Source: CAYRVX01 sp964642165 | GTDB taxonomy: Bacteria; Planctomycetota; Phycisphaerae; SM23-33 | DNA length: 15,360 nucleotides | Assembly: GCA_964642165.1 (NCBI GenBank) | Contig: CAZXOC010000179.1 | Coordinates: 1 to 15,360, forward strand | Direction: 5' to 3' | Part shown: positions 1-7,161 of the stretch, piece after piece | How positions within the stretch are numbered: position 1 is the first letter of the stretch | Layout: each line of letters begins with the position of its first letter | Notes under the pieces: generated by a model | What the model was told of the DNA's origin: nothing | The model's input: the letters and a program-made list of their open reading frames with translations, nothing else | The model's database searches: none | Program-made: the position numbers and the translations under genes

Positions 1-366
1 TCTTCGGGTCCACGCTGGTTGGCCCTGTTTCGCGGCAGGGAACACTTTCGGCGGGGCCCACCCCGGGCACGTTGTCCGCAACCGTCTGTATGACAAAGGT
101 ATACGCTCCTGCCAAGCCGAGAGGCCAGGCGGGAAAGTCTTGCCTTGATCTGAACCAGGCCCCAATCGCGCACTTGATCGCACGCCAGGGTGGCCGGCGG
201 GGGGACGCCGGGGGAGCCTGGCCCCCGCCGCGGTTGGCCGGGGGGCCAAACGTATCCTACGCTGCCATTGGGCCGGAACGCCGAGGCAGGAGCGGTCTCC
301 TCCGTGCGGAGCGGCCCCGCGCGCGCCGGCGGCTGGGAATCGCAAACGCATGAGCAGGCTGAGGGC
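1..366. other. Region without a supported gene
   Basis: I see no convincing gene, tRNA or known riboswitch here. An open frame at 72-353 (+) is rich in Arg, Gly and Pro and resembles no family. The in-frame extension of the next gene back to an ATG at 190 is equally low in complexity, so I treat it as non-coding. The stretch contains one GC-rich inverted repeat (arms 195-203 and 222-230), which could end transcription arriving from the left, and presumably the promoter of the diguanylate cyclase gene. Confidence 0.5.
195..230. terminator. GC-rich inverted repeat, possible terminator
   Basis: CGGCGGGGG at 195-203 pairs perfectly with CCCCCGCCG at 222-230, giving a 9-bp stem with an 18-nt loop. 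No T-run follows. It may terminate an upstream gene outside the window, but in DNA this GC-rich such repeats also arise by chance. Confidence 0.25.
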
Positions 367-1482
367 ATGGTTCGGCAACTGACGACACACGCGGCTCACG
401 TCCTGGTGATGGCCAGGGACGGGGGCGTCACGCCCGACCAACGCCGCCGGTTGGCCCAGGCCGGATGGGAGATCCTTCGCGTTCGGGAGTGGATCGAGGC
501 GCTGAGTGCCGCCAGGAACCGTCACGTCGACCTCGCCCTGCTGCACCTGCCCCCCGACGACATGGTGGCCATGGACTTCCCGAACGTCCTGCGGGAGGTC
601 TGCGCGACGGCGTACCTGCCGGTGATCATCCTGACCGACAGCCCGGCCGAGACGTTCCGCTGCCAGGTGCTGGAAAGCGGCGCCGACGACGTCGTCGCGA
701 CGGGTACGTCGGCCGACGAGCTGGTCGCGCGCATCGGCGCCATGCTGCGGATCAAGGGGTTGCACGACCGCTTGACCGCCTCCCGCGCCGCCCTGGAAGA
801 GGCCCTCAAGCGCGAGCGCAAGCTGCTGGCCAAGCTCCGTCGCGACAACGCCCACCTCCAGGCCCTGGTGACGACCGATCCGCTGACGCACGTCCAGAAC
901 CGCCGCTCCTTCCGCGACCTGCTCGACCACGAGTTCAAGATCGCCAGGCGATACAACCAGCCGCTGAGCCTGCTGGCCCTCGACGTGGACCACTTCAAGA
1001 TCGTCAACGACGCCCACGGGCACCCCAGCGGCGACTACGTCCTGAAGGAGCTGGCCGTCATCCTGACGCAGTCCGTCCGCGAGTCGGACGTCGTCGCCCG
1101 GACGGGCGGCGAGGAGTTCTGCGTCCTGCTGCCCAAGGCCGACCGCCACCAGGCCGCCCGGTTCGCCGAGCGGATCCGCGGGGAGATTTACGACCGCAAG
1201 TTCATCGTCTTCGGCCAGACCATCCACGTGACGGCCTCGATCGGCTCGGCGAGCTACCCCGCCGACGCCGAGATCACCGAGCCGGCCATGCTGGTGTACT
1301 TCGCCGACCAGGCGCTGCTGACGGCGAAGGAGACCGGCCGCGACCGCGTCGTCGCTGTGCACGAGCTGGGCGCCACGGTTCGCAACCGCCTTCGGCGTCA
1401 GTACGAGGCGATGCCCCCCGCGGGAGAGGAGATCGACCCATGCCCGGACATCCTGACGGCGATCGGCCACGAGGGGACCTGA
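367..1482 (+). CDS. Diguanylate cyclase with degenerate receiver domain
   Basis: Predicted cytoplasmic enzyme that makes cyclic di-GMP from two GTP. I chose the ATG at 367 (371 aa) because it directly precedes the first folded domain. The 59 extra residues back to an ATG at 190 are low in complexity. Residues about 11-130 resemble a CheY-like receiver, but the phosphoacceptor Asp position is His60 (DLALLHLPP) and the usual Lys-Pro near the end reads Gly-Thr, so it is probably not phosphorylated. A charged helical linker (about 135-168) leads to the GGDEF domain (168-330). That domain has metal-site Asp206/Asp208 (LALDVDHFK), an intact GGEEF at 247-251 and an RESD inhibitory I-site at 238-241, five residues before it. 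The cyclase should therefore be active and subject to product inhibition. It converges on the endonuclease III-like gene. What the degenerate receiver senses is unknown. Confidence 0.9.
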   Translation: MVRQLTTHAAHVLVMARDGGVTPDQRRRLAQAGWEILRVREWIEALSAARNRHVDLALLHLPPDDMVAMDFPNVLREVCATAYLPVIILTDSPAETFRCQVLESGADDVVATGTSADELVARIGAMLRIKGLHDRLTASRAALEEALKRERKLLAKLRRDNAHLQALVTTDPLTHVQNRRSFRDLLDHEFKIARRYNQPLSLLALDVDHFKIVNDAHGHPSGDYVLKELAVILTQSVRESDVVARTGGEEFCVLLPKADRHQAARFAERIRGEIYDRKFIVFGQTIHVTASIGSASYPADAEITEPAMLVYFADQALLTAKETGRDRVVAVHELGATVRNRLRRQYEAMPPAGEEIDPCPDILTAIGHEGT

Positions 1483-1536
1483 TCGGTTTCGTGTACCGTC
1501 CGCCGCAGCGGCTGGACGGGCTGGCCGCCGCGAGCG

Positions 1537-2220
1537 CTACGCCTCCGCCCGGTGCGGGAACCGCGCCAGGGGACATCCTGCACAGCGGGCTGTCGGGCGG
1601 CAGTAGGTCTTTCCGACGGCTACCAGTTGGGCATGATAGTCATTGCAGAGCGCAGCCCGTGGCGGTACGTGTGATTCGAACAGCGCCTTGACGGTGCCGT
1701 AGTCGGCCCCGGCGTCGATCAGCCCGTGCCGCCGCACCACGCGGCGCGTGTAGGCGTCCACCACGAACGTGCATTTGCCCGCGGCGTAGAGGATGATGCT
1801 GTCGGCCGTCTCGGGGCCGATGCCGCGGACGGCGAGCAGGTCCTCCCGCAGCGCGCCGAGGGGGCGATCCAGGAACCCATCGATCCCGCCGTCGCTCACC
1901 TGCCGCACGCGGGCAATGAAGTTCTTGAGACGCCTGGACTTGACGTTGAAGTAGCCGGCGGGACGGATCAGCTCGGCCAGGTGGGCGCCGTCGGCGGCGT
2001 CCAGCGCCGCCACGTTCATGCAGCCTGCCTCGATCAACCGCACCAGGGCCTTCTCCACGTTCTTCCAGTTCGTGTTCTGCGTCAGGATCGCCCCGACGCA
2101 GACCTCCAGCTTGCGGTCGTGCGGAGCCAGCAGCGGCGACGACGGCCACCAGTGCTGCGGCCCGAAGTGCGCCCGCATCGCCTCGTACATCGCCAGGAGC
2201 GTCTTGCCCACGTCGGCCAT
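1537..2220 (-). CDS. Endonuclease III-related HhH-GPD DNA repair protein
   Basis: Predicted base-excision-repair DNA glycosylase (227 aa) of the helix-hairpin-helix GPD superfamily. It is closest to the endonuclease III-related group (COG2231-like) rather than to classical Nth. Visible features are ILTQNTNWKNVEKAL (45-59), the hairpin VRGIGPETAD (131-140) and catalytic-type Asp155 in FVVDAYTRR. The position of the catalytic Lys of E. coli Nth is Glu137, so the Nth-type lyase reaction is unlikely and the enzyme may be monofunctional. Cys207, Cys213 and Cys216 (YCRPTARCAGCPL), with Cys192 upstream, could hold a [4Fe-4S] cluster, but the spacing differs from the C-X6-C-X2-C-X5-C of Nth. The ATG at 2220 gives a full-length protein. 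No clear Shine-Dalgarno site is visible. The stop lies 55 bp from that of the convergent cyclase gene. Confidence 0.85.
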   Translation of the reverse strand: MADVGKTLLAMYEAMRAHFGPQHWWPSSPLLAPHDRKLEVCVGAILTQNTNWKNVEKALVRLIEAGCMNVAALDAADGAHLAELIRPAGYFNVKSRRLKNFIARVRQVSDGGIDGFLDRPLGALREDLLAVRGIGPETADSIILYAAGKCTFVVDAYTRRVVRRHGLIDAGADYGTVKALFESHVPPRAALCNDYHAQLVAVGKTYCRPTARCAGCPLARFPHRAEA

Positions 2221-2498
2221 GGTCGGCCCATCGTAGCCGTGGCTCGGGTCGATTGCACGGCCGGGCTGCGGCTCGGCCGCCGCGGATCCGGGCGCGGTCC
2301 CCGGCCCGGCGCGGTGCGGGTTTTCACGGGAACGGCCCTAAGAAGCTCCCGGCGCGTGCGTCATACCTCCGGTGGTCGGAAACTATGCCAGGAAACCGCC
2401 GGAACAGAGCATCTCAGCAGCCGTGCTGGGGCGTCGCGGCCGGACGCAGGCCGCCGCGGAGGGGGTGCGGCTGGACGGCGGCAGAAGGGATGGGTCTG

Positions 2499-2858
2499 TC
2501 AGACTTCGACGTCCACGTGGCCGTGCGGGGGCGGATTGGCCGCGCCGGCGTTGGTGGGGAGGGCGCCGAGGCGGCCCAGGTCGGAGTAGATCCTCTCGAC
2601 GAGCCGGCGGAAGCGGTCGGCGTCTTCGCTGCCGCCCGGCTGTCCGGCTCGGCCCAGGACGGACGCCCACGCGGCCAGCGACGCGCCGTGCGACTCGGGT
2701 CGCGCGAGAGCGGCGGCTGCGGGCTCGTCCGTCGCGCTCGCCGCGACGACCGGCGAGGGTCCCAGACGGCCCGGTTTGGCGGCGCGCGGCAGCGGCTGGG
2801 CAGGGGGGCGCCCCGGCAGCAGCCTCTCAAGTGCACCAGGCGGTCCGTCCGCTTTCAT
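2499..2858 (-). CDS. Small hypothetical protein
   Basis: Unrecognised 119-aa protein. I include it because its codons end overwhelmingly in G or C, as in the neighbouring real genes, and its composition is ordinary (Ala, Leu, Asp, Glu). The competing frames over the same bases give Arg/Ser/Pro-rich proteins typical of shadow ORFs. It has a Pro/Ala-rich first half and one likely amphipathic helix (about 77-96, SEDADRFRRLVERIYSDLGR). It ends in a short polar tail, HGHVDVEV. There is no signal peptide, membrane segment or known motif. No Shine-Dalgarno site precedes the ATG, so the start is uncertain. It lies upstream of the endonuclease gene on the same strand, 278 bp away, and need not be co-transcribed. 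Confidence 0.5.
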   Translation of the reverse strand: MKADGPPGALERLLPGRPPAQPLPRAAKPGRLGPSPVVAASATDEPAAAALARPESHGASLAAWASVLGRAGQPGGSEDADRFRRLVERIYSDLGRLGALPTNAGAANPPPHGHVDVEV

Positions 2859-3081
2859 GGAGGCGTCTCGTTGCGTAGGTCTTTTTTGAAACTGGTGTTA
2901 GCTCTGTCCAAGGTCCGGCGGTCGCTCGGGGCGGCCCCCGCAGACCCCCGCCGGGAACGTACGATCCAATCGCCCGACGGGCCAGCGCCGGTGGACGCGG
3001 CGGCACTCGGCGCGCCGCGCCCGGCCGAAAAAACTCCCCCGCTTGGCGAATACTTGCCTGCCCCTCTGCGGGTTGCTTACA

Positions 3082-3087
3082 TATACT
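3082..3087 (+). promoter_or_regulatory. Possible -10 element for the lipoprotein gene
   Basis: TATACT at 3082-3087 lies in a locally AT-richer patch, 84 bp before the lipoprotein ATG. It matches the sigma-70 -10 consensus at five of six positions. The best -35-like word, TTGCCT at 3054-3059, is 22 bp upstream, which is too far for a standard promoter. The call therefore rests on the -10 alone. Confidence 0.3.
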
Positions 3088-3095
3088 GTCGTGTT

Positions 3096-3138
3096 CCGGC
3101 GCAGCGCCGGGCCCGGTACGGCGCCGCTGGAGACCGGG
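3096..3138 (+). promoter_or_regulatory. Two hairpins in the lipoprotein mRNA leader
   Basis: CCGGCGC/GCGCCGG (3096-3102 and 3104-3110) forms a near-perfect palindrome. CCCGGT/ACCGGG (3112-3117 and 3133-3138) forms a second stem, 33 bp before the ATG. They match no riboswitch class I recognise. They may shape the 5' leader or simply reflect GC richness. Confidence 0.25.
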
Positions 3139-3171
3139 TGTGAGTGTGAACCGATAGGACAAGGGACGAAC

Positions 3172-4008
3172 ATGAGACGACATCGCTTCTTCTGGATCGG
3201 GAAGACCCTGATCGTGACGTTTGTGGCCATCGCCCTGGCGGCCGTCGTGGGCTGCCAGAAGACCGAGAGCCAGGAAGGGGGCTCCGGCAAGGGCAGCGCG
3301 GCCAAGGCCCCCAAGCCGGCGCCCAAGCCTGCCTCGACGCGGGGGGCGACCCAGCCGGCCACAACGCAGCCGACGACCTCCAAGCCCGCCGTGGCCAAGG
3401 GCGACCTGGTGCCGATCTCCCTGACGCTGCCCAAGCCGCGCTTCAGCGGGACGCCCAGACAGGTCCCCCCCGGGACGCGCATCAAGCCGACGAAGGGCCC
3501 GGCCAAGTCGCGCCCGGATTTCCTGGCGCCCAAGGGCACCAAGAACGTCGCCCTGGGCAAGCCGGTCACGGCCAGCGATACCGAGCCCGTCATCGGGACG
3601 CATGACCTGGTTACCGACGGCAGCAAGGAGGCCGTCGAGGACGCCTACGTCGAGCTGGGGCCCGAGGTTCAATGGGTCCAGGTCGACCTCGGGGCCAAGT
3701 ACAAGATCTACGCCATCGTCGTCTGGCACGAGCACAAGGACGCCCGCGTCTACAAGGACGTGGTCCTCCAGTTGGGCGAGGACAAGGACTTCATCGCGAA
3801 CGTCCAGGAGGTCTTCAACAGCGACCACGACAACTCGGCCGGGCTCGGGCTCGGCGAGGACTGGGAGTACTTCGAGACCAACGAAGGCAAGCTGGTGGAC
3901 TGCAAGGGCAAGGTCGCGCGGTTCCTCCGCCTGTACTCCAACGGCTCGACGGCCGACGACCTCAACCGCTACACCGAGGTGGAAGTCTACGGCCTTCCCG
4001 CGGAGTGA
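3172..4008 (+). CDS. Lipoprotein with discoidin-like (F5/8 type C) domain
   Basis: Predicted membrane-anchored lipoprotein (278 aa) that probably binds carbohydrate or another surface ligand. The ATG at 3172 is preceded by AGGGA and begins a good lipoprotein signal: basic MRRHR, a hydrophobic stretch, then the lipobox LAAVVGC with acylated Cys28. The in-frame ATG at 3043 would bury the signal. Residues 29-120 are a Pro/Ala/Lys/Thr-rich linker of the kind that spans the periplasm or cell envelope. Residues about 124-275 resemble the galactose-binding-like beta-sandwich: NVALGKPVTASD at the start, VTDG, WVQVDLG at 168-174, then IYAIVVWHEH and the closing RFLRLYSNG and YTEVEVYG. No catalytic residues are apparent. 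A strong hairpin after the stop suggests it is transcribed alone. Its target is unknown. Confidence 0.85.
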   Translation: MRRHRFFWIGKTLIVTFVAIALAAVVGCQKTESQEGGSGKGSAAKAPKPAPKPASTRGATQPATTQPTTSKPAVAKGDLVPISLTLPKPRFSGTPRQVPPGTRIKPTKGPAKSRPDFLAPKGTKNVALGKPVTASDTEPVIGTHDLVTDGSKEAVEDAYVELGPEVQWVQVDLGAKYKIYAIVVWHEHKDARVYKDVVLQLGEDKDFIANVQEVFNSDHDNSAGLGLGEDWEYFETNEGKLVDCKGKVARFLRLYSNGSTADDLNRYTEVEVYGLPAE

Positions 4009-4045
4009 GCGTGCGGCCCCATGGGCCGGCCTGATCGGATTCCCG

Positions 4046-4081
4046 CGTGGCAGCCGGAGTGGCGGGGCTCCGGCTGCCACG
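4046..4081 (+). terminator. Strong hairpin after the lipoprotein gene
   Basis: CGTGGCAGCCGGAG (4046-4059) and CTCCGGCTGCCACG (4068-4081) form a perfect 14-bp stem with an 8-nt loop, starting 37 bp after the lipoprotein stop. The following bases (TCTGCATTTGGGG) contain only a weak T-run. It reads as a terminator or an mRNA 3'-end stabiliser separating this gene from the membrane protein gene. Confidence 0.65.
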
Positions 4082-4154
4082 TCTGCATTTGGGGCGCCCC
4101 GGCGCGAGGCCGGCGCGTTTAACCGGTGGAAGCGGCGACCGGGACGCCAGGCGC

Positions 4155-5834
4155 ATGAAGAACCGTGCAGCGTTTGCCATTCTGATCCTTCTCGTGACGG
4201 CCGGGGCGCTGGCATTCCGCCTGCCGCGGCTTTCCCAGCGCCCGATGCACACCGACGAGGCCGTCCACGCCTACAAGTTCGGGCAACTCCTCGAGAAGGG
4301 CTATTACCGCTACAATCCGGTCGAGTTCCACGGCCCGACGCTGAACTACCTGACGCTGCCGATCGCGTGGGTCGGCGGCATCTACCGGCACGCCGATCTC
4401 ACCGAGACCGCGCTGCGCCTCGTGCCGGTGGTCTTCGGCGTCTTGCTCGTGCTGCTGCTGCTGGGCGTCGGCGACGGGCTGGGCGGCCCCGCGGCCGTCG
4501 CTGCGGGCGTGCTGACGGCCGTCTCCACCCCCATGGTCTTCTACAGCCGCTACTACATCATGGAGGTGCTGCTGGTCTGCTTCACCTTCCTGGCAATCGT
4601 GGGCGCGTGGCGGTTCGTTCGAAGCGGCCGGCTCATCTGGTGCGTCGTTGCGGGGGTGGGCGTCGGGCTGATGCACGCCACGAAGGAAACGTGGGTCCTG
4701 GCGGCGGCGGCGGCGCTCTGCGCGCTGGCGGCCGAGGCCGCCTGGGGTCGATGGGTCGACAGGCAGCCGCTCCCGCTCCGGCGGCACGTGGTCAACTGGC
4801 GCGTTGCCGTCGGGCTCGCGGCGGCGGTCGTGGTGGCCGTGGTCTTCCTGAGTGCCTTCTTCACGGACGCCGGCGGCCCGTTGGACTCGGTCCTGACGTA
4901 CGTTCACGGCCTGCGCCGCGCCGGGGGCGGGGCGGGCGAAGAGGCCGGCAACCTCCACGTCAACCCGTGGGACTTCTACCTTCGCCGGCTGATCTGGTTC
5001 CGCTATGGTCGCGGGCCCATCTGGAGCGAGGCGCTGGTCGCCGTCCTGGCCGTGGCGGGCGCGATCGCCGGCTTCGCGCGGCGGGGGCTCGGCAGGGCCG
5101 ACGCGCGGTTCGTCCGCTTCCTGGCCGTGTACAGCTTCGTGCTGCTGGCGATCTACAGCGTCATCCCCTACAAGACGCCGTGGTGCATGCTCGGCCCACA
5201 CCATGGGCTGATCCTCCTGGCGGGCGTCGGCGTCGGGGCCGTGGTCCGCGCGCCCGCGGGGCTCTGGACGTGGCTGGTGAAGGGCGCCGACCCGGACACC
5301 ACGCGCCTGGTGCGATGGGGCGTGGCGCTGCCGCAGCAGTTGATCGTCGTCCTGCTGGTCGCGGCGGCGGCGGGGCAGCTCGCCTGGCAGGCCCATCGAG
5401 GCAGCTTCATTCTCTACGACAGAAATTACAACCCGTGGGTCTACGCCCACACGCTGCGGGACACCGTGCGACTGGGGCGGCGCGCCGACGAGCTGGCCGA
5501 GCTGCACCCGGCCGGGCACCGCATGCGCATCAACATCTTCGCGCCCGACCCGCACGACCACTGGCCCCTGCCGTGGTACCTGCGACGCTTCGATCAGGAT
5601 CGCATCGGCTTCGTCCAACAGCTCCCGCCCGATCCGCGCACCGACCTGGACGCCGACATGATCATCTTCGTGCCCGAGATGTGGCGGGAGCTGAAGCCCC
5701 GGCTGCGGCGCCAGTACGAGTGGGAGCATCGCGGTCTGCGCCCGGACGTCGTCCTCATCGTCGGCGTCGACAACAAGCTGTGGCGGAAGTTCCGCGCCCG
5801 GCTGGAGGCCGCCCAGAAAGCCGCGCGCCGCTGA
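4155..5834 (+). CDS. Agl23/TIGR03663-type GT39-like membrane glycosyltransferase
   Basis: Predicted integral-membrane protein of the GT-C/GT39 superfamily (559 aa), which moves sugars from polyprenyl-phosphate donors on the outer face of the membrane. It resembles the TIGR03663 family, known in haloarchaea as the flippase activity-associated protein Agl23. Diagnostic N-terminal signs follow the first membrane helix: MHTDEAVHAYKFGQLLEKGY (31-50), whose Asp34-Glu35 is the position of the catalytic acid pair in GT-C enzymes, then YRYNPVEFHGPTLNYLTLP. Many hydrophobic segments follow (about 90-105, 112-125, 138-150, 161-175, 180-195 and further), with the conserved-looking GLMHATKETW at 171-180. 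The last ~110 residues are a soluble domain. I took the ATG at 4155 because it immediately precedes the first helix. The 36 residues before it are Gly/Arg-rich. The Shine-Dalgarno site is weak. Donor and acceptor are unknown. Confidence 0.85.
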   Translation: MKNRAAFAILILLVTAGALAFRLPRLSQRPMHTDEAVHAYKFGQLLEKGYYRYNPVEFHGPTLNYLTLPIAWVGGIYRHADLTETALRLVPVVFGVLLVLLLLGVGDGLGGPAAVAAGVLTAVSTPMVFYSRYYIMEVLLVCFTFLAIVGAWRFVRSGRLIWCVVAGVGVGLMHATKETWVLAAAAALCALAAEAAWGRWVDRQPLPLRRHVVNWRVAVGLAAAVVVAVVFLSAFFTDAGGPLDSVLTYVHGLRRAGGGAGEEAGNLHVNPWDFYLRRLIWFRYGRGPIWSEALVAVLAVAGAIAGFARRGLGRADARFVRFLAVYSFVLLAIYSVIPYKTPWCMLGPHHGLILLAGVGVGAVVRAPAGLWTWLVKGADPDTTRLVRWGVALPQQLIVVLLVAAAAGQLAWQAHRGSFILYDRNYNPWVYAHTLRDTVRLGRRADELAELHPAGHRMRINIFAPDPHDHWPLPWYLRRFDQDRIGFVQQLPPDPRTDLDADMIIFVPEMWRELKPRLRRQYEWEHRGLRPDVVLIVGVDNKLWRKFRARLEAAQKAARR

Positions 5835-5877
5835 ATTGCCGCGAGCGGTCCGGCGGCGTTGCCGGTTCAATCGATAG

Positions 5878-5904
5878 GGCGGCTGGCCCGCATGGGCGGC
5901 CGCC
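5878..5904 (+). terminator. Hairpin after the Agl23-like gene
   Basis: Arms at 5878-5889 and 5894-5904 form a stem of about 11 bp, with one G-T wobble and one bulge, around a GCAT tetraloop. GGTTTGTGTT follows. It starts 43 bp after the stop codon and is the best terminator candidate in this gap. Confidence 0.5.
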
Positions 5905-5969
5905 GGTTTGTGTTGAAGCGCCGCCGGACGCGGCGGTATCCTCAGGGCTTCCGGTCCTCCCGGGACGCG

Positions 5970-5975
5970 AAGGAG
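5970..5975 (+). promoter_or_regulatory. Shine-Dalgarno site of first DUF1080 gene
   Basis: AAGGAG lies seven bases before the ATG at 5983. It supports that start and shows that this organism uses Shine-Dalgarno initiation for at least some genes. Confidence 0.8.
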
Positions 5976-5982
5976 TAGTGGA

Positions 5983-7044
5983 ATGGCGTGTGCCCAGAGA
6001 GTCGCAGCCGTCGCGGCTGTGACGGTTGTCGTGATTGGCTCCTTCGGGGCGGGTGCCTTCGGGCAGTCGCCGGCCGGCACCAAGGGTCAGCCCAAGGCGC
6101 CCGATCCCCCCGCAGAACCCCGGGACGAGATCACGGGCGAGTACGTGGGCACGTTCACGTCGCCGGCGGGCAAGGTGGTTCCGGCCGTCGCCTGCGTCGC
6201 GGCTGAGAGGCGGCGCGGACAGAAGGGGCAGACCCACCGCGCCTCCCTGCGGGCTGTCGAGTCCGGGCTGATCGAGAAGACGGTCCTCGGCCCGAAGGCC
6301 AAGGTGGTCCTGTCCGCGGACCTGCGCGGCGCGGCGGCGGGCGGGGTTGTCGCGCTGACCGGCCGGGACGCGACCGGGCGGATCGCCGCCGGGAAGCTGA
6401 CGGCTCAGGTCAAGGGCGGCACGTTCGCGCTGGAGCGGTTCGTTCGCAAGAGCCCGACGGAGCTGGCCCCCCCGCCGCCCGGGGCGGTGGTGCTCCTGCC
6501 GTACGAGAAGGGCAAGGCGACTTCGCTGGCCGCGTGGACCTACTCGCGCTGGCCCGTGTTCTCGGACGGCAGCGCGATGGTCAAGGGCGGCACGAACCGC
6601 ACGAAGCGGCAGTTCAGGAACTTCAAGCTGCACCTGGAGTTCCGCATCCCCATGCAGAGCCGCGGCAGCGGCAACAGCGGCGTGTATATCCTCGACCGGT
6701 ACGAGATCCAGATCCTGAACTCCTTCGGCCGCGGCCCCTCGAAGGGCAGCTGCGCGGCGGTCTACCAGACGTTTCCGCCGTCGGCGAACGCCTCGCTGCC
6801 TCTGGGGCGCTGGCAGACGTACGACATCACGTTCCGCGCGCCGAAGATGGCGGGCGACAAGGCCGTCAAGCTCCCGGTCGTCACCGTCGTGCACAACGGG
6901 GTGACGGTCCACAAGGACGTGGAGGTCCCCCACGCCACGGGCAACGCCCGGAGCAAGGGACACGCCGGATCGGGCCCCATCCAGTTGCAGGACCACGGCA
7001 ACCCGGTTCGGTTCCGCAACATCTGGCTTCAGGAGATGAAGTAG
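5983..7044 (+). CDS. Secreted DUF1080 protein, tandem copy 1
   Basis: Exported protein (353 aa) of the DUF1080 / 3-keto-disaccharide hydrolase family (PF06439), a lectin-like beta-jelly-roll fold. Some members hydrate or cleave 3-keto sugars, so a role in saccharide breakdown outside the cytoplasm is likely but not proven. Residues 1-27 form a signal peptide. Residues about 50-155 are an additional domain beginning GEYVGTF and ending GGTFALERFVRKSP, which I do not recognise outside this pair. The DUF1080 part (168-353) shows PGAVVLLPYEKG, FRNFKLHLEFRIP, the NSGVYILDRYEIQILNSFG core (231-249), WQTYDITFRAPK and the closing QDHGNPVRFRNIWL. It is paralogous along its whole length to the next gene, 117 bp downstream. 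A good Shine-Dalgarno site fixes the start. Confidence 0.88.
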   Translation: MACAQRVAAVAAVTVVVIGSFGAGAFGQSPAGTKGQPKAPDPPAEPRDEITGEYVGTFTSPAGKVVPAVACVAAERRRGQKGQTHRASLRAVESGLIEKTVLGPKAKVVLSADLRGAAAGGVVALTGRDATGRIAAGKLTAQVKGGTFALERFVRKSPTELAPPPPGAVVLLPYEKGKATSLAAWTYSRWPVFSDGSAMVKGGTNRTKRQFRNFKLHLEFRIPMQSRGSGNSGVYILDRYEIQILNSFGRGPSKGSCAAVYQTFPPSANASLPLGRWQTYDITFRAPKMAGDKAVKLPVVTVVHNGVTVHKDVEVPHATGNARSKGHAGSGPIQLQDHGNPVRFRNIWLQEMK

Positions 7045-7053
7045 GACGTCGAT

Positions 7054-7094
7054 CGGCCCCCGGGTGCCGCCCCGGCGGGGCGCGAAGGGGGCCG
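7054..7094 (+). terminator. Nested inverted repeat between the DUF1080 pair
   Basis: An outer stem CGGCCCCC/GGGGGCCG (7054-7061 and 7087-7094) encloses an inner stem CGCCCC/GGGGCG (7068-7073 and 7077-7082) with a 3-nt loop. It begins 9 bp after the stop of the first DUF1080 gene. It may attenuate read-through or protect the upstream message. No T-run follows. Confidence 0.45.
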
Positions 7095-7161
7095 GGAGCG
7101 TTGGGGGGGCGAGATTCGTGAGTGCACGCTACGAAAGCGGGGGGGGAGAGGAACGAGTGCG

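Larger units (their letters stand above)
2859..3171. other. Divergent intergenic region and lipoprotein leader
   Basis: No gene is supported here. The stretch separates the minus-strand hypothetical gene from the plus-strand lipoprotein gene and should hold both promoters. Around 3040-3090 it is noticeably less GC-rich than its surroundings. Between that patch and the lipoprotein ATG lie two closely spaced GC-rich inverted repeats, at 3096-3110 and 3112-3138. Confidence 0.5.

Noticed and set aside
72..353. A 93-codon plus-strand frame before the cyclase gene
   Set aside because: Low-complexity Arg/Gly/Pro content, no Shine-Dalgarno site and no recognisable family.
2221..2498. Possible structured RNA or riboswitch in the gap upstream of the endonuclease gene
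   Set aside because: I compared it with the consensus cores of cyclic di-GMP, cobalamin, TPP and SRP RNAs and found no match. No long conserved-looking stem stands out.
2253..3143. Plus-strand frame of 296 codons opposite the small hypothetical gene
   Set aside because: Arg/Gly/Ala-rich and without motifs. The minus-strand frame at 2499-2858 has the more natural composition and codon pattern.
4119..6083. A 654-codon minus-strand frame opposite the Agl23-like gene
   Set aside because: The product is His/Asp/Arg/Gln-rich and the plus strand encodes a convincing multi-spanning membrane protein.
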